The notes: generated by a model not told the origin, from the sequence alone. DNA of 64,000 bases from Acidovorax sp. YS12 (GCA_021496925.1 CP053915.1:2428501-2492500); one strand, 5' to 3'; numbered from the stretch's first letter, positions 36,443 through 45,468 are shown. Program-made: numbers and translations.

Positions 36443-37245
36443 CGGCACGCACCGCCCCCCGCCCGCGCCCGCAGGCGCCGCGCTCGCCGCGCGGCTGGGC
36501 GCTGGCCGGCGCGTTGCTGGGCGCGCTGGGCGCGCTCGTGGCCTTCGCCCCGGCACAGTGGCTGGCGCACGGCCTGGCGCGCGCCAGCGGCGGCCAGGTG
36601 CTGCTGGCGCAGGCGCGCGGCACGGTGTGGACCGGCTCGGCCCAGCTCGTGCTCACCGGCGGCGCGCAGAGCCAGGACCGCATCGCCCTGCCCGGGCGGC
36701 TGCAGTGGCGCCTGCGCCCCGCGGGCGCGGGCCTGGGGGTGGCGCTGCAGGCCGACTGCTGCACACGCGCGCCGCTGCACATCACCGTCGCCCCGCGCTG
36801 GGGCGGCGCCACGGTGGCCGTGGCCGACAGCCAGAGCCAATGGCCGGCCAGCGTGCTCACCGGCCTGGGCACGCCCTGGAACACCCTGCAGCCCCAAGGG
36901 CGCCTGGCCCTGCACACGCAGGCCCTGGCGCTGGAGTGGGCCGCCGGACGCCTGCAAATGACCGGGCAAGCGCAACTCGACATGCTGGCCATGTCCTCGC
37001 GCCTGTCTACGCTGCGCCCCATGGGCAGCTACCGCCTGCTGCTCGCGGGCGGCGCCGCGCCCACGCTCACGCTGCAAACCCTCGAAGGGCTGCTGCTGCT
37101 CAGCGGCAGCGGCCAGTGGGTGGGCCAGCGCCTGCGCTTCACGGGCGAGGCCAGCGCCGCGCCCGACCACGAGGCGCAGCTGTCCAACCTGCTCAACATC
37201 ATCGGACGGCGCGCGGGACCGCGCTCCGTCATCTCCCTGGGTTGA
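36439..37245 (+). CDS. gspN: Type II secretion system protein GspN
   Basis: The product is 268 aa from GTG 36439, overlapping the gspM stop by 4 nt. One N-terminal membrane helix (about residues 20-40) precedes a periplasmic domain with RGTVWTGSAQLVLTGG and a C-terminal LNIIGRRAGPRSVISLG, which match GspN. This subunit is present only in some systems; its role is poorly defined. It ends 5 nt before gspD. Confidence 0.88.
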   Translation: MTARTAPRPRPQAPRSPRGWALAGALLGALGALVAFAPAQWLAHGLARASGGQVLLAQARGTVWTGSAQLVLTGGAQSQDRIALPGRLQWRLRPAGAGLGVALQADCCTRAPLHITVAPRWGGATVAVADSQSQWPASVLTGLGTPWNTLQPQGRLALHTQALALEWAAGRLQMTGQAQLDMLAMSSRLSTLRPMGSYRLLLAGGAAPTLTLQTLEGLLLLSGSGQWVGQRLRFTGEASAAPDHEAQLSNLLNIIGRRAGPRSVISLG

Positions 37246-37250
37246 TCCAC

Positions 37251-39605
37251 ATGCTCTCCAAGACCCCGCGCATTCTCCGGCTTGCTCTGCATTCGATAGC
37301 TGCTGGCGTTTTGCTGGCAAGCGCTAGCGGCCAAATTCATGCAGAACCCTCGAAGAAGGCCAGGAAGGCCGCCGCGCCACCCATGGCCGCCGCCGAGCCG
37401 GTGACGCTGAATTTCGCCAATGCCGACATCGAAGCCGTGGCGCGCACCATGGCCACCATCACCGGGCGCAACGTGGTGGTGGATCCGCGCGTCAAGGGCC
37501 AGATCAACCTGGTGGCCGAGCGCCCCGTGCCGCCGGCCGTGGCGTTCGACCAGTTCCTGGCGGCGCTGCGCCTGCAGGGCTTCACCGTGGTCGAGGCGGC
37601 CGGGCTGTACAAGGTCGTGCCCGAGGCCGACGCCAAGCTGCAGGCCGGCAGCGTGGGCGTGTCGCAGGGCGGCACCGGCACCACGCTGCAGGGCGGGCAG
37701 ATCGCCACGCAGATCTTCAAGCTCAACTTCGAGAACGCCAACAACCTGGTGCCGGTGCTGCGCCCGCTCATCAGCCCGAACAACACCATCAACGTCAACC
37801 CGGGCAACAATTCGCTCGTCATCACCGACTACGCCGACAACCTGCAGCGCATCGCGCGCATCGTCGCGGCCATGGACGTGGCCAACGCCACCGACGTCGA
37901 GATCATCCCGCTGCACCACGCCGTGGCCAGCGACCTGCTGCCGCTGCTCACGCGCCTGGTGGAAGGCGGCACGGCCACGGGCGGAGGCGCCGCCGCCGCG
38001 CCGGGCCAGAGCGACACCTCGTTCAAGACCACGCTGCTGGCCGAGCCGCGCAGCAACGCCATCGTGGTGCGCGCCGCCAACCCGGCGCGCGTGGCGCAGA
38101 TCCGCTCGCTGGTGGCCCGGCTCGACCAGCCTGCGGCGCCCGGCAGCAGCGCGGCCACGGGCAACATCCACGTGGTGTACCTGAAGAACGCCGATGCGGT
38201 GAAGCTGGCCGTCACGCTGCGCGCCGCCATGGGCGCCATGGGAGGGGCCAGCGCAGGGGGCGGCGGCGCCAGCAGCGCCAGCGGCCTGGCCTCGGCGCTG
38301 CCGGCCAGCACCTCCGCCAGCCAGGGGACGGGCCTGTCGAACAACGGCAGCGCGCTCGGCGGCGGCAGCTCGGCGGGGCTGGGCAGCGGCGCCTCGGTGA
38401 CCAGCGCCAGCACCAGCAACCAGCCGTCCACGGGGGGCTTCATCCAGGCCGACCCGTCGACCAACTCGCTCATCATCACCGCGCCCGACCCGCTGTACCG
38501 CCAGCTGCGCGCCGTGATCGACAAGCTCGACGGCCGCCGCGCGCAGGTGCTGGTGGAGAGCATGATCGTCGAGGTCAAGTCGAACAAGCTGGCCCAGTTC
38601 GGCGTGCAGTGGCAGGGCGCGTTCGGCAGCAAGAACGACGGCGTGCTCGGCGCCATCGGCACCAACTCCGGCGTGGCCGGGGGCAACATCATCACCCTGA
38701 CCGGCGCCCTGGCCGGCGTGGCCACCGGCACCGGAACCACTGCCACCAACCCGCTGAGCTCGATCGGCGGCGGCCTGAACATCGGGCTGGCGCCGCGCAT
38801 CAACGGCCAGTACTACCTGGGCGCGCTGGCCAACTTCCTGCAGAACAGCGGCGAGGCCAACGTGCTCTCGACCCCGAACCTGCTGACCCTGGACAACGAG
38901 GAAGCGAAGATCCTGATCGGCAGCAACGTGCCGTTCCTGAGCGGGTCGTACGCCAACGCCACGAGCACCAGCGGCACGGTGAACCCGTTCAACACCGTCG
39001 AGCGCAAGGACGTGGGCCTGGTGCTCAAGGTGCGCCCGCAGATCAACGAGAACGGCACCGTCAAGCTCGCGGTGTACCAGGAGGTGTCGAAGATCGACGA
39101 CTCCACGCGCAACGACCCCAACGGCGCGACCACCAGCAAGCGCTCCATCGAGTCGAACGTGCTGGTCGAGGACGGCGGCATCATCGTCATCGGCGGCCTG
39201 CTGGAAGACGACTACTCCCAGGGCGAGGACAAGGTGCCGGTGATGGGTGACATCCCCGTGTTCGGCAACCTGTTCCGCAGCGAGAACCGCAAGCGCACCA
39301 AGACCAACCTGATGGTGTTCCTGCGCCCCATCGTCGTACGCGACACGCACGTCAGCGACGCCCTCATGCTCGACCGCTACGAGGCCATCCGCGCGCTGCA
39401 GCAGAACACGCAGCCGGAAGACCGCGTGATGCTGCGCGGCGTCTCCGAAGCCCCGGTGCTGCCTGCCATGCGCGGCGACGCCGGCATGCCGCCCAGGATG
39501 CTGACCTCGCAGCCCCAGGCGGGCACCGCACCGGCGCCCGTGCCCGTGCCGACACCGGCAACCCCCTTCGATACGGCCCCGCACACGCCGCTGCCCCCGA
39601 ACTGA
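37251..39605 (+). CDS. gspD: Type II secretion secretin GspD
   Basis: The outer-membrane secretin is 784 aa from ATG 37251. After the signal peptide come the N0 domain (VTLNFANADIEAVARTMA), N1-N3 repeats, a Gly/Ser-rich linker around residues 325-390 and the secretin domain with LIGSNVPFLSGS and VPVMGDIPVFGNLFRS. Much of the signal peptide (HSIAAGVLLASASGQIHA, about residues 14-31) is encoded by dispersed repeat copy J, yet it still gives a plausible h-region and cleavage site. It forms the export channel for folded proteins. Confidence 0.97.
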   Translation: MLSKTPRILRLALHSIAAGVLLASASGQIHAEPSKKARKAAAPPMAAAEPVTLNFANADIEAVARTMATITGRNVVVDPRVKGQINLVAERPVPPAVAFDQFLAALRLQGFTVVEAAGLYKVVPEADAKLQAGSVGVSQGGTGTTLQGGQIATQIFKLNFENANNLVPVLRPLISPNNTINVNPGNNSLVITDYADNLQRIARIVAAMDVANATDVEIIPLHHAVASDLLPLLTRLVEGGTATGGGAAAAPGQSDTSFKTTLLAEPRSNAIVVRAANPARVAQIRSLVARLDQPAAPGSSAATGNIHVVYLKNADAVKLAVTLRAAMGAMGGASAGGGGASSASGLASALPASTSASQGTGLSNNGSALGGGSSAGLGSGASVTSASTSNQPSTGGFIQADPSTNSLIITAPDPLYRQLRAVIDKLDGRRAQVLVESMIVEVKSNKLAQFGVQWQGAFGSKNDGVLGAIGTNSGVAGGNIITLTGALAGVATGTGTTATNPLSSIGGGLNIGLAPRINGQYYLGALANFLQNSGEANVLSTPNLLTLDNEEAKILIGSNVPFLSGSYANATSTSGTVNPFNTVERKDVGLVLKVRPQINENGTVKLAVYQEVSKIDDSTRNDPNGATTSKRSIESNVLVEDGGIIVIGGLLEDDYSQGEDKVPVMGDIPVFGNLFRSENRKRTKTNLMVFLRPIVVRDTHVSDALMLDRYEAIRALQQNTQPEDRVMLRGVSEAPVLPAMRGDAGMPPRMLTSQPQAGTAPAPVPVPTPATPFDTAPHTPLPPN
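37290..37341 (+). repeat. Dispersed repeat copy J, in frame in the gspD signal peptide
   Basis: TTCGATAGCTGCTGGCGTTT then GCAAGCGCTAGCGGCCAAATT matches the family over about 50 bp. It is translated as the core and cleavage region of the GspD signal sequence. Confidence 0.85.
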
Positions 39606-39615
39606 GCCCCCGCCC

Positions 39616-41013
39616 ATGCGCTACCCCCTGCCCTATGCCTTCGCGCGCGGCGCGCAACTGCTGCTGGAGGACGACGGCCAGCAGCTCCTGCTCTGGCACG
39701 GCACGCAGCCCGGCACCGAGTCGCTGCAGGCGCTGTCGGAAGTGCTGCGCAAGTACCCCGTGCGCCAGTTCCAGGCGCTGGACGCGCCCTCGCTGGCGCA
39801 GCGCATCAGCGCGGCCTACGCGCAAGGCGAGTCGAGCGCGGCCATGGTGGTGAGCGAGGTCGAGAGCGACGCCGACCTCTCGCGCATGATGCAGGAGCTG
39901 CCCGCCGTGGAGGATCTGCTGGAAACCGCCGACGACGCGCCCATCATCCGCATGCTCAACGCGCTGCTGACGCAGGCGGCGCGCGACGGCGCGAGCGACA
40001 TCCACATCGAGCCCTACGAGCGGCATTCGAGCGTGCGCTTTCGCGTCGATGGCACGCTGCGCGAGGTGGTGCAGCCGAACCGCGCGCTGCACGCGGCGCT
40101 GATCTCGCGCCTGAAGATCATGGCCGACCTGGACATCGCCGAAAAGCGCCTGCCGCAGGACGGGCGCATCAGCCTGCGCCTGGGCACGCGCGCCATCGAC
40201 GTGCGCGTCTCCACCCTGCCCAGCGCGCACGGCGAGCGCGCCGTGCTGCGCCTGCTGGACAAGAGCGAGAGCAAGCTCACGCTGGAATCGGTGGGCATGC
40301 AGGGCGAGACGCTGGCGCGCTTCGAGCAGTTGGTGGTGCAGCCGCACGGCATCATCCTGGTGACCGGCCCCACGGGCTCGGGCAAGACCACCACGCTGTA
40401 CGCCGCGCTGCAGCGCATGGACGCGACGCAGGGCAACATCATGACGGTGGAGGACCCGATCGAGTACGAGCTGCCGGGCGTGGGGCAGACACAGGTGAAC
40501 GCCAAGATCGACCTGACCTTCGCCAAGGCGCTGCGCGCCATCCTGCGCCAGGACCCGGACGTGATCATGATCGGCGAGATCCGCGACTTCGAGACCGCAC
40601 AGATCGCCATCCAGGCGTCGCTCACCGGCCACCTGGTGCTGGCCACGCTGCACACCAACGACGCCACCAGCGCCATCACGCGCCTGACGGACATGGGCGT
40701 GGAGCCGTTCCTGCTGTCGTCGTCGCTGCTCGGGGTGTTGGCGCAGCGCCTGGTGCGCAAGTACTGCGGCCCGTGCCATGGCGCGGGCTGCGAACACTGC
40801 GGCCACACCGGCTACGCCGGGCGCACCGGGGTGTTCGAGCTGCTGGTGGTTCAGGATGCCATCCGCGCGCAGATCCACAACCAGGCGTCGGAAGCCGACA
40901 TCCGCGCCCAGGCCATGGCGGGCGGCATGGCGCTGATGCGCCAGGACGCCGAGCGCCTGATCGCCGCCGGCATCACCAGCCGCGAGGAAGTGCTGCGCGT
41001 CACGCGCGACTGA
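39616..41013 (+). CDS. gspE: Type II secretion ATPase GspE
   Basis: The 465-aa cytoplasmic ATPase energises pseudopilus assembly. Walker A is at 251-259 (GPTGSGKTT), Walker B around 315-324 (DVIMIGEIRD), and the His box is near 345 (ATLHTNDA). The zinc motif is compact: Cys384-x2-Cys387-x4-Cys392-x2-Cys395, where most GspE proteins have a loop of about 30 residues between the pairs. It follows gspD by 10 nt. Its last 14 nt overlap the convergent CZB-like gene. Confidence 0.96.
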   Translation: MRYPLPYAFARGAQLLLEDDGQQLLLWHGTQPGTESLQALSEVLRKYPVRQFQALDAPSLAQRISAAYAQGESSAAMVVSEVESDADLSRMMQELPAVEDLLETADDAPIIRMLNALLTQAARDGASDIHIEPYERHSSVRFRVDGTLREVVQPNRALHAALISRLKIMADLDIAEKRLPQDGRISLRLGTRAIDVRVSTLPSAHGERAVLRLLDKSESKLTLESVGMQGETLARFEQLVVQPHGIILVTGPTGSGKTTTLYAALQRMDATQGNIMTVEDPIEYELPGVGQTQVNAKIDLTFAKALRAILRQDPDVIMIGEIRDFETAQIAIQASLTGHLVLATLHTNDATSAITRLTDMGVEPFLLSSSLLGVLAQRLVRKYCGPCHGAGCEHCGHTGYAGRTGVFELLVVQDAIRAQIHNQASEADIRAQAMAGGMALMRQDAERLIAAGITSREEVLRVTRD

Positions 41014-41518
41014 GAGCCGCCGGACGGCGGCGGCTGGCCGCCAGGCCGCGCTTGAGCTCCTTGAGCAGCAGCAGCACCTGGCGCGAGGCGTGCTGGCAGC
41101 CCTTGAAGGCCTGCTCGGCCAGCTGCGCCTCGCCTGCCTCGGCGTGCAGCAGCATCATGGCTGCCTGCTGGTGGAAGTAGCGGTTGCGCCGCATCAGCAT
41201 GTCGAAGGCGGGAAAATGCCCGAGCGCGGTGCGGCCGTTGCCATGCAGCCACTGGCCGAGTTCGGAGCAGTTGTCGTCGCGCACCACCTCGGGGCGCAGG
41301 CGCTCGTCGGGCACGCCCTGCAGCGCCTGGGACAGCCAGGGCAGCCAGCGCTCGTGGCTGGCGATGGCGGAGTCGATGTCGAACTCCGCCATGAGGCGCA
41401 CCGCTTCCTCGTCCATCAGGACGAGCTCGCTGGCCTGGCTGTCGGGCAGCGAGGTCCAATCGTCCGCCACGGGCTGCCCATCGGGCCTGGGCTGGAACAG
41501 GCGGCTGAAAAATCCCAT
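41000..41518 (-). CDS. CZB-like zinc-binding protein
   Basis: The product is 172 aa from ATG 41518, supported by GGAGG 6 nt upstream; longer frames lack this. His55-x2-Trp58, Cys84 in DNCSELGQWLHG and His116 in RNRYFHQQA reproduce the H/C/H pattern of the chemoreceptor zinc-binding (CZB) domain, with His92 or His101 as possible further ligand. CZB proteins sense zinc or hypochlorite in chemotaxis and cyclic-di-GMP systems (family knowledge). Here it is a stand-alone domain lodged between gspE and gspF on the opposite strand. Partner unknown. Confidence 0.68.
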   Translation of the reverse strand: MGFFSRLFQPRPDGQPVADDWTSLPDSQASELVLMDEEAVRLMAEFDIDSAIASHERWLPWLSQALQGVPDERLRPEVVRDDNCSELGQWLHGNGRTALGHFPAFDMLMRRNRYFHQQAAMMLLHAEAGEAQLAEQAFKGCQHASRQVLLLLKELKRGLAASRRRPAALSRA

Positions 41519-41707
41519 GCTTACCTCCATCGGCCGCGACACTGCCCCGCGGAGCTGCGGGCAAACGGGGCCTTCATGTGCTTCTTTTGTCGTTGCAGCG
41601 ATTATCGGCAGGCGGCGCCCCCGCATCATTCACGCACGCTCGCTATGGTGTCAACAATCATTTCTCAGGGCCCTGCACGGACTTGCGCCCCCGCCCACAA
41701 TGGCCGC

Positions 41708-42706
41708 ATGACCACACCACGCCGCCCCCTTCTCTCCATGCTCGATCTGGTGGCCGTGCGCGAAGGCGGCAGCGTCGCCGACGCGCTCGCCACCGCCCTG
41801 GCCACCGCCCGCCACGCCGAGGCGCTCGGCTTCACGCGCTACTGGCTGGCGGAGCACCACAACATGCCCGGCATCGCCAGTTCCGCCACGGCGGTGCTGG
41901 TGGGGCACATCGCCGGCGGCACCTCCACCATCCGCGTCGGCTCGGGCGGCATCATGCTGCCCAACCACGCGCCGTTGGTCGTGGCCGAGGCCTTCGGCAC
42001 GCTGGCCGCGCTGTATCCGGGTCGCATCGACCTGGGCCTGGGCCGCGCGCCCGGCACCGACGGGCCGACCATGCGCGCGCTGCGCCGCGACCGCGCCGAG
42101 ACCGAGGAGGACTTTCCGCGCGACGTGGCCGAGCTGCAGCGCCTGCTGGGCCCGGCCCAGCCGGGCGCGCGCATCGTGGCCGTGCCCGGCGCGGGCACCA
42201 ACGTGCCGATCTGGCTGCTGGGCTCCAGCCTGTTCTCGGCCCAGCTGGCCGCGCACATGGGGCTGCCCTATGCGTTCGCCTCGCACTTCGCGCCGCGCCT
42301 GCTGCACCAGGCGCTGGACCTCTACCGGCGCCTGTTCCAGCCTTCGGCGCGGCTGGCCCGGCCCTACGCCATCGTCGGCGTGCCCGTCATCGCGGCGCCC
42401 ACCGACGAGGAGGCGCAGTTCCTCGCCAGCAGCACCTACCAGCGCGTGCTGGGCATCCTCACGGGCCAGCGCGGGCTGCTGCAGCCGCCGGTGGAGGACT
42501 ACATGGCGCAGTTGCAGGCGCACGAGCGCGCCGCCATCACCGACTTCCTCGCTGCGGGCGTGGTCGGCGGCCCGGCCACGGTGCGCGCGGGCCTGCTGGC
42601 CCTGGCGGATGCCACGCAGGCCGACGAGTTCATGCTGGTGAGCGACATGTTCGACCCGCAGCTGCGCCTGCGCTCGCTCGGCATCACGGCCCAGGCGCTG
42701 GCGTGA
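41708..42706 (+). CDS. LLM-class flavin-dependent oxidoreductase
   Basis: The product is 332 aa from ATG 41708 (MTTPRRPLLSMLDLVAV). It has the bacterial-luciferase-like fold signature: FTRYWLAEHHNMPGIASSA, IRVGSGGIMLPNHAPL and RIDLGLGRAPGTD, as in YhbW-type flavin monooxygenases. The substrate is unknown. It lies between gspE and gspF, 44 nt upstream of gspF and in the same direction, so gspF might be read from its promoter. No functional link to secretion is evident. Confidence 0.9.
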   Translation: MTTPRRPLLSMLDLVAVREGGSVADALATALATARHAEALGFTRYWLAEHHNMPGIASSATAVLVGHIAGGTSTIRVGSGGIMLPNHAPLVVAEAFGTLAALYPGRIDLGLGRAPGTDGPTMRALRRDRAETEEDFPRDVAELQRLLGPAQPGARIVAVPGAGTNVPIWLLGSSLFSAQLAAHMGLPYAFASHFAPRLLHQALDLYRRLFQPSARLARPYAIVGVPVIAAPTDEEAQFLASSTYQRVLGILTGQRGLLQPPVEDYMAQLQAHERAAITDFLAAGVVGGPATVRAGLLALADATQADEFMLVSDMFDPQLRLRSLGITAQALA

Positions 42707-42750
42707 GAGCCGCTACCATGGCGGGTTGAACTTCCGCCGCCCCTACCCGC

Positions 42751-43977
42751 ATGCCCGCGTTTTCGTTTGAAGCCCTGGACGCCCAGGGCCAGTCCCGCAA
42801 GGGCACCATCGAGGCCGACACCGCCCGCGCCGCCCGCAGCCTGCTGCGCGCCCAGGCGCTGGTGCCGCTGGCCGTGGAACCCGTGGCCGTCGCGCCTGCG
42901 GGCAGCGCCTCGGCGTGGGGCCAGCGCCTGTTCACGCGCCCGGTGTTCAATGCCACGGGCCTGGCGGTGTGGACGCGCCAGCTCGCCGGCCTGGTGGCTT
43001 CGGGCCTGCCGCTGGAGCGTGCGCTCACCGCGCTGGCCGACGAGGCCGAGGATGAGCGCCAGCACCACCTGGTGGCGGCCCTGCGCGCCGAGGTGAACGC
43101 GGGCTCCACCTTCGCGCGCGCACTGACGCAGCACCCGCGCGAGTTCTCTGATATCTATTGCGCCGTGATCGGCGCGGGCGAGGCCAGCGGCAGCCTGGGC
43201 CTGGTGCTGGAGCGCCTGGCCGACGACCTGGAGGAGCGCCAGCAGCTGCGCGCCAAGATCATCGGCGCGGCGCTGTACCCGGCCATCGTCACCGTGGTGG
43301 CGGTGGTCATCGTGCTGTTCCTGGTGGGCTACGTGGTGCCGCAGGTGGCCGGCGTGTTCGCGGGCACCAAGCGCGCCCTGCCCTTCCTCACCGTGGCCAT
43401 GATGGCCGTGAGCGACACCGTGCGCCACTACGGCTGGCTGATGCTTATCGCTCTGGTATTGATAGCTGCTGGCGCAAGGCTGGCGCTGGCCCAGCCGCAT
43501 TTGCGCCTGAAATTCGACGCCGCCTGGCTGCGCCTGCCGCTGGTCGGGCGCCTGGCGCGGGGCTACAACGCGGCGCGCTTCGCCGGCACGCTGGCGATGC
43601 TCGCGGGCGCCGGGGTGCCCATCCTCAAGGCGCTGCAGTCCGCCGCCGAGACGCTGAACAACCGCGCGCTGCGCGCCGACGCGCTCGATGCGCTGGTGCT
43701 GGTGCGCGAGGGCGCGCCGCTGGCCTCGGCACTGGCGCAAAAGAAGCGCTTTCCCGGCCTGGTCGCCATGTTCGCCCGGCTGGGCGAGCAGACGGGCCAG
43801 CTGCCGCTGATGCTGCAGCGCGCGGCCAACCAGCTCAGCGCCGAGGTGCAGCGCCGCGCCATGCAGCTGGCCACGCTGCTGGAGCCGCTGCTCATCGTCA
43901 CCATGGGGCTGGTGGTCATGCTCATCGTGCTGGCGGTGCTGCTGCCCATCATCCAGTTGAACCAGCTGGTGAAGTAA
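42751..43977 (+). CDS. gspF: Type II secretion inner-membrane platform protein GspF
   Basis: The 408-aa product starts MPAFSFEALDAQGQSRKGTIEA, the usual GspF N-terminus. It has two repeats of the T2SSF domain with LAGLVASGLPLERAL and LAMLAGAGVPILKALQ, and three membrane segments. The middle segment (about residues 231-250, MLIALVLIAAGARLALAQPH) contains dispersed repeat copy K. It is separated from gspE by about 1.7 kb and two unrelated genes, unlike the usual D-E-F order. Confidence 0.95.
   Translation: MPAFSFEALDAQGQSRKGTIEADTARAARSLLRAQALVPLAVEPVAVAPAGSASAWGQRLFTRPVFNATGLAVWTRQLAGLVASGLPLERALTALADEAEDERQHHLVAALRAEVNAGSTFARALTQHPREFSDIYCAVIGAGEASGSLGLVLERLADDLEERQQLRAKIIGAALYPAIVTVVAVVIVLFLVGYVVPQVAGVFAGTKRALPFLTVAMMAVSDTVRHYGWLMLIALVLIAAGARLALAQPHLRLKFDAAWLRLPLVGRLARGYNAARFAGTLAMLAGAGVPILKALQSAAETLNNRALRADALDALVLVREGAPLASALAQKKRFPGLVAMFARLGEQTGQLPLMLQRAANQLSAEVQRRAMQLATLLEPLLIVTMGLVVMLIVLAVLLPIIQLNQLVK
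43457..43500 (+). repeat. Dispersed repeat copy K, in frame inside gspF (degenerate)
   Basis: ATTGATAGCTGCTGGCGCAA shares about 17 bases with copy J and is read in the same frame (ATA GCT GCT GGC); the remainder is diverged. Confidence 0.55.
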
Positions 43978-44107
43978 GCAGCGGGCCCGTGCCATGCACC
44001 AGCATGGCGCGGCGGGTGCCTGCACAAGCCTCCGGCGCTGCCCGCCATGCACGGGAAATGGACGCGGCGGCCTCCAGCAAGCCTTTCTGGCGCATTTTTT
44101 GCTTCCC

Positions 44108-44146
44108 TTTGGTGCATCGCCTGTGGGCACGCAATTTCGCACCAAA
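44108..44146. promoter_or_regulatory. Inverted repeat upstream of amt
   Basis: TTTGGTGC, 23 nt, GCACCAAA: perfect 8-bp arms ending 28 nt before the amt ATG. It could be an NtrC-type or other nitrogen operator; orientation differs from the usual GCAC-GTGC order, and no clear sigma-54 promoter was found. Confidence 0.35.
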
Positions 44147-44174
44147 CCAAGGCAAGTTCAGCGGGAGCGCTCTT

Positions 44175-45377
44175 ATGGAAGCACTGAAACAGGGCATGGA
44201 TGCCCTGTTCATTTTGTTGGGGGCCGTCATGGTCCTGGCCATGCACGCGGGCTTTGCGTTCCTGGAGCTAGGGACCGTGCGGCGCAAGAACCAGGTCAAC
44301 GCCCTGGTGAAGATCCTGGTCGATTTCTCGGTCTCCACCGTCGTGTACTTCACGGTGGGCTACGCCGTGGCCTATGGCACGGGCTTCTTCGTGGGCGCCG
44401 GGCAGCTGGCGGCGCACAACGGCTATGCGCTGGTCAAGTTCTTCTTCCTGCTGACCTTTGCCGCCGCCATTCCAGCCATCATCTCGGGCGGCATTGCCGA
44501 GCGGGCCAAGTTCTGGCCGCAACTGGTGGCCACGGCGGTGATCGTCGGCTTCGTCTACCCGTTCTTCGAGGGCATCGCCTGGAACCAGCATTTCGGCGTG
44601 CAGGCCGGCATCCAGGCGCTGACGGGCGCGGAGTTCCACGACTTCGCGGGCAGCGTGGTGGTGCATGCCGTGGGCGGCTGGATCGCCCTGGGCGCCGTGC
44701 TGCTGCTGGGCGCGCGCCGCAACCGCTACCGGCAGGGCGGCGCCATGTCGGCCCACCCGCCGTCCAGCATCCCCTTTCTGGCGCTGGGCGCCTGGATTCT
44801 CACCGTGGGCTGGTTCGGCTTCAACGTGATGAGCGCGCAGACGCTGGACAAGATCTCCGGCCTGGTGGCGGTGAATTCGCTCATGGCCATGGTGGGCGGC
44901 ACGCTCGCCGCCCTGCTGCTGGGCAAGAACGACCCGGGCTTCGTGCACAACGGCCCGCTGGCCGGCCTGGTGGCCGTGTGCGCGGGCTCGGACCTGATGC
45001 ACCCGCTGGGCGCCCTGGTGGTGGGCGGGGTGGCGGGCGCGATCTTCGTGGCCATGTTCACCCTGACGCAGAACAAGTGGAAGATCGACGACGTGCTGGG
45101 CGTGTGGCCGCTGCACGGCCTGTGCGGCGCCTGGGGCGGCGTGGCCGCCGGCATCTTCGGCGCCCAGGCCCTGGGCGGGCTGGGCGGGGTGAGCCTGGGC
45201 GCCCAGCTCATCGGCACCGCGATGGGCGTGCTCTGGGCCGCGGCGGGCGGGGCCGTGGTCTACGGCGCGCTCAAGGCCACCGTGGGGCTGCGCCTGAGCC
45301 AGGAGGAGGAATTCGACGGCGCCGACCTGTCGATCCACCGCATCAGCGCCACGCCGGAGCGCGAAGCCAACTGGTGA
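44175..45377 (+). CDS. amt: Ammonium transporter Amt
   Basis: The 400-aa inner-membrane channel starts at ATG 44175 with GGGAG upstream. Eleven hydrophobic segments are apparent. Hallmarks are HAGFAFLELGTVRRKNQVN, the first pore His in VVHAVGGWIALGA and the second in WPLHGLCGAWGGVAAGI. It moves ammonium/ammonia inwards. No glnK gene precedes it, unusual for amt. It is followed by dispersed repeat copy L and then by the cyanophycin genes, suggesting a nitrogen theme. Confidence 0.96.
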   Translation: MEALKQGMDALFILLGAVMVLAMHAGFAFLELGTVRRKNQVNALVKILVDFSVSTVVYFTVGYAVAYGTGFFVGAGQLAAHNGYALVKFFFLLTFAAAIPAIISGGIAERAKFWPQLVATAVIVGFVYPFFEGIAWNQHFGVQAGIQALTGAEFHDFAGSVVVHAVGGWIALGAVLLLGARRNRYRQGGAMSAHPPSSIPFLALGAWILTVGWFGFNVMSAQTLDKISGLVAVNSLMAMVGGTLAALLLGKNDPGFVHNGPLAGLVAVCAGSDLMHPLGALVVGGVAGAIFVAMFTLTQNKWKIDDVLGVWPLHGLCGAWGGVAAGIFGAQALGGLGGVSLGAQLIGTAMGVLWAAAGGAVVYGALKATVGLRLSQEEEFDGADLSIHRISATPEREANW

Positions 45378-45404
45378 GCCGGGCGCGGGCGGCACGAACG
45401 CTAT

Positions 45405-45458
45405 TTATTCAATAGCTGTTCACGCTTGCCAGCAAAGGGCTGAGAGCACTTCAGGCCC
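45405..45458 (+). repeat. Dispersed repeat copy L
   Basis: ATTCAATAGCTGTTCACGCT then TGCCAGCAAAGGGCTGAGAG, between convergent amt and the 147-aa hypothetical gene. Confidence 0.75.
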
Positions 45459-45468
45459 TCGATCCCTG

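Noticed and set aside
37029..39617. 862-aa open frame antisense to gspD
   Set aside because: Shadow of the secretin gene; repetitive Gly/His/Arg composition without any domain.
44100..44174. Sigma-54 promoter before amt
   Set aside because: GGGCACG is near the -24 consensus but the -12 GC element is not at the right distance.
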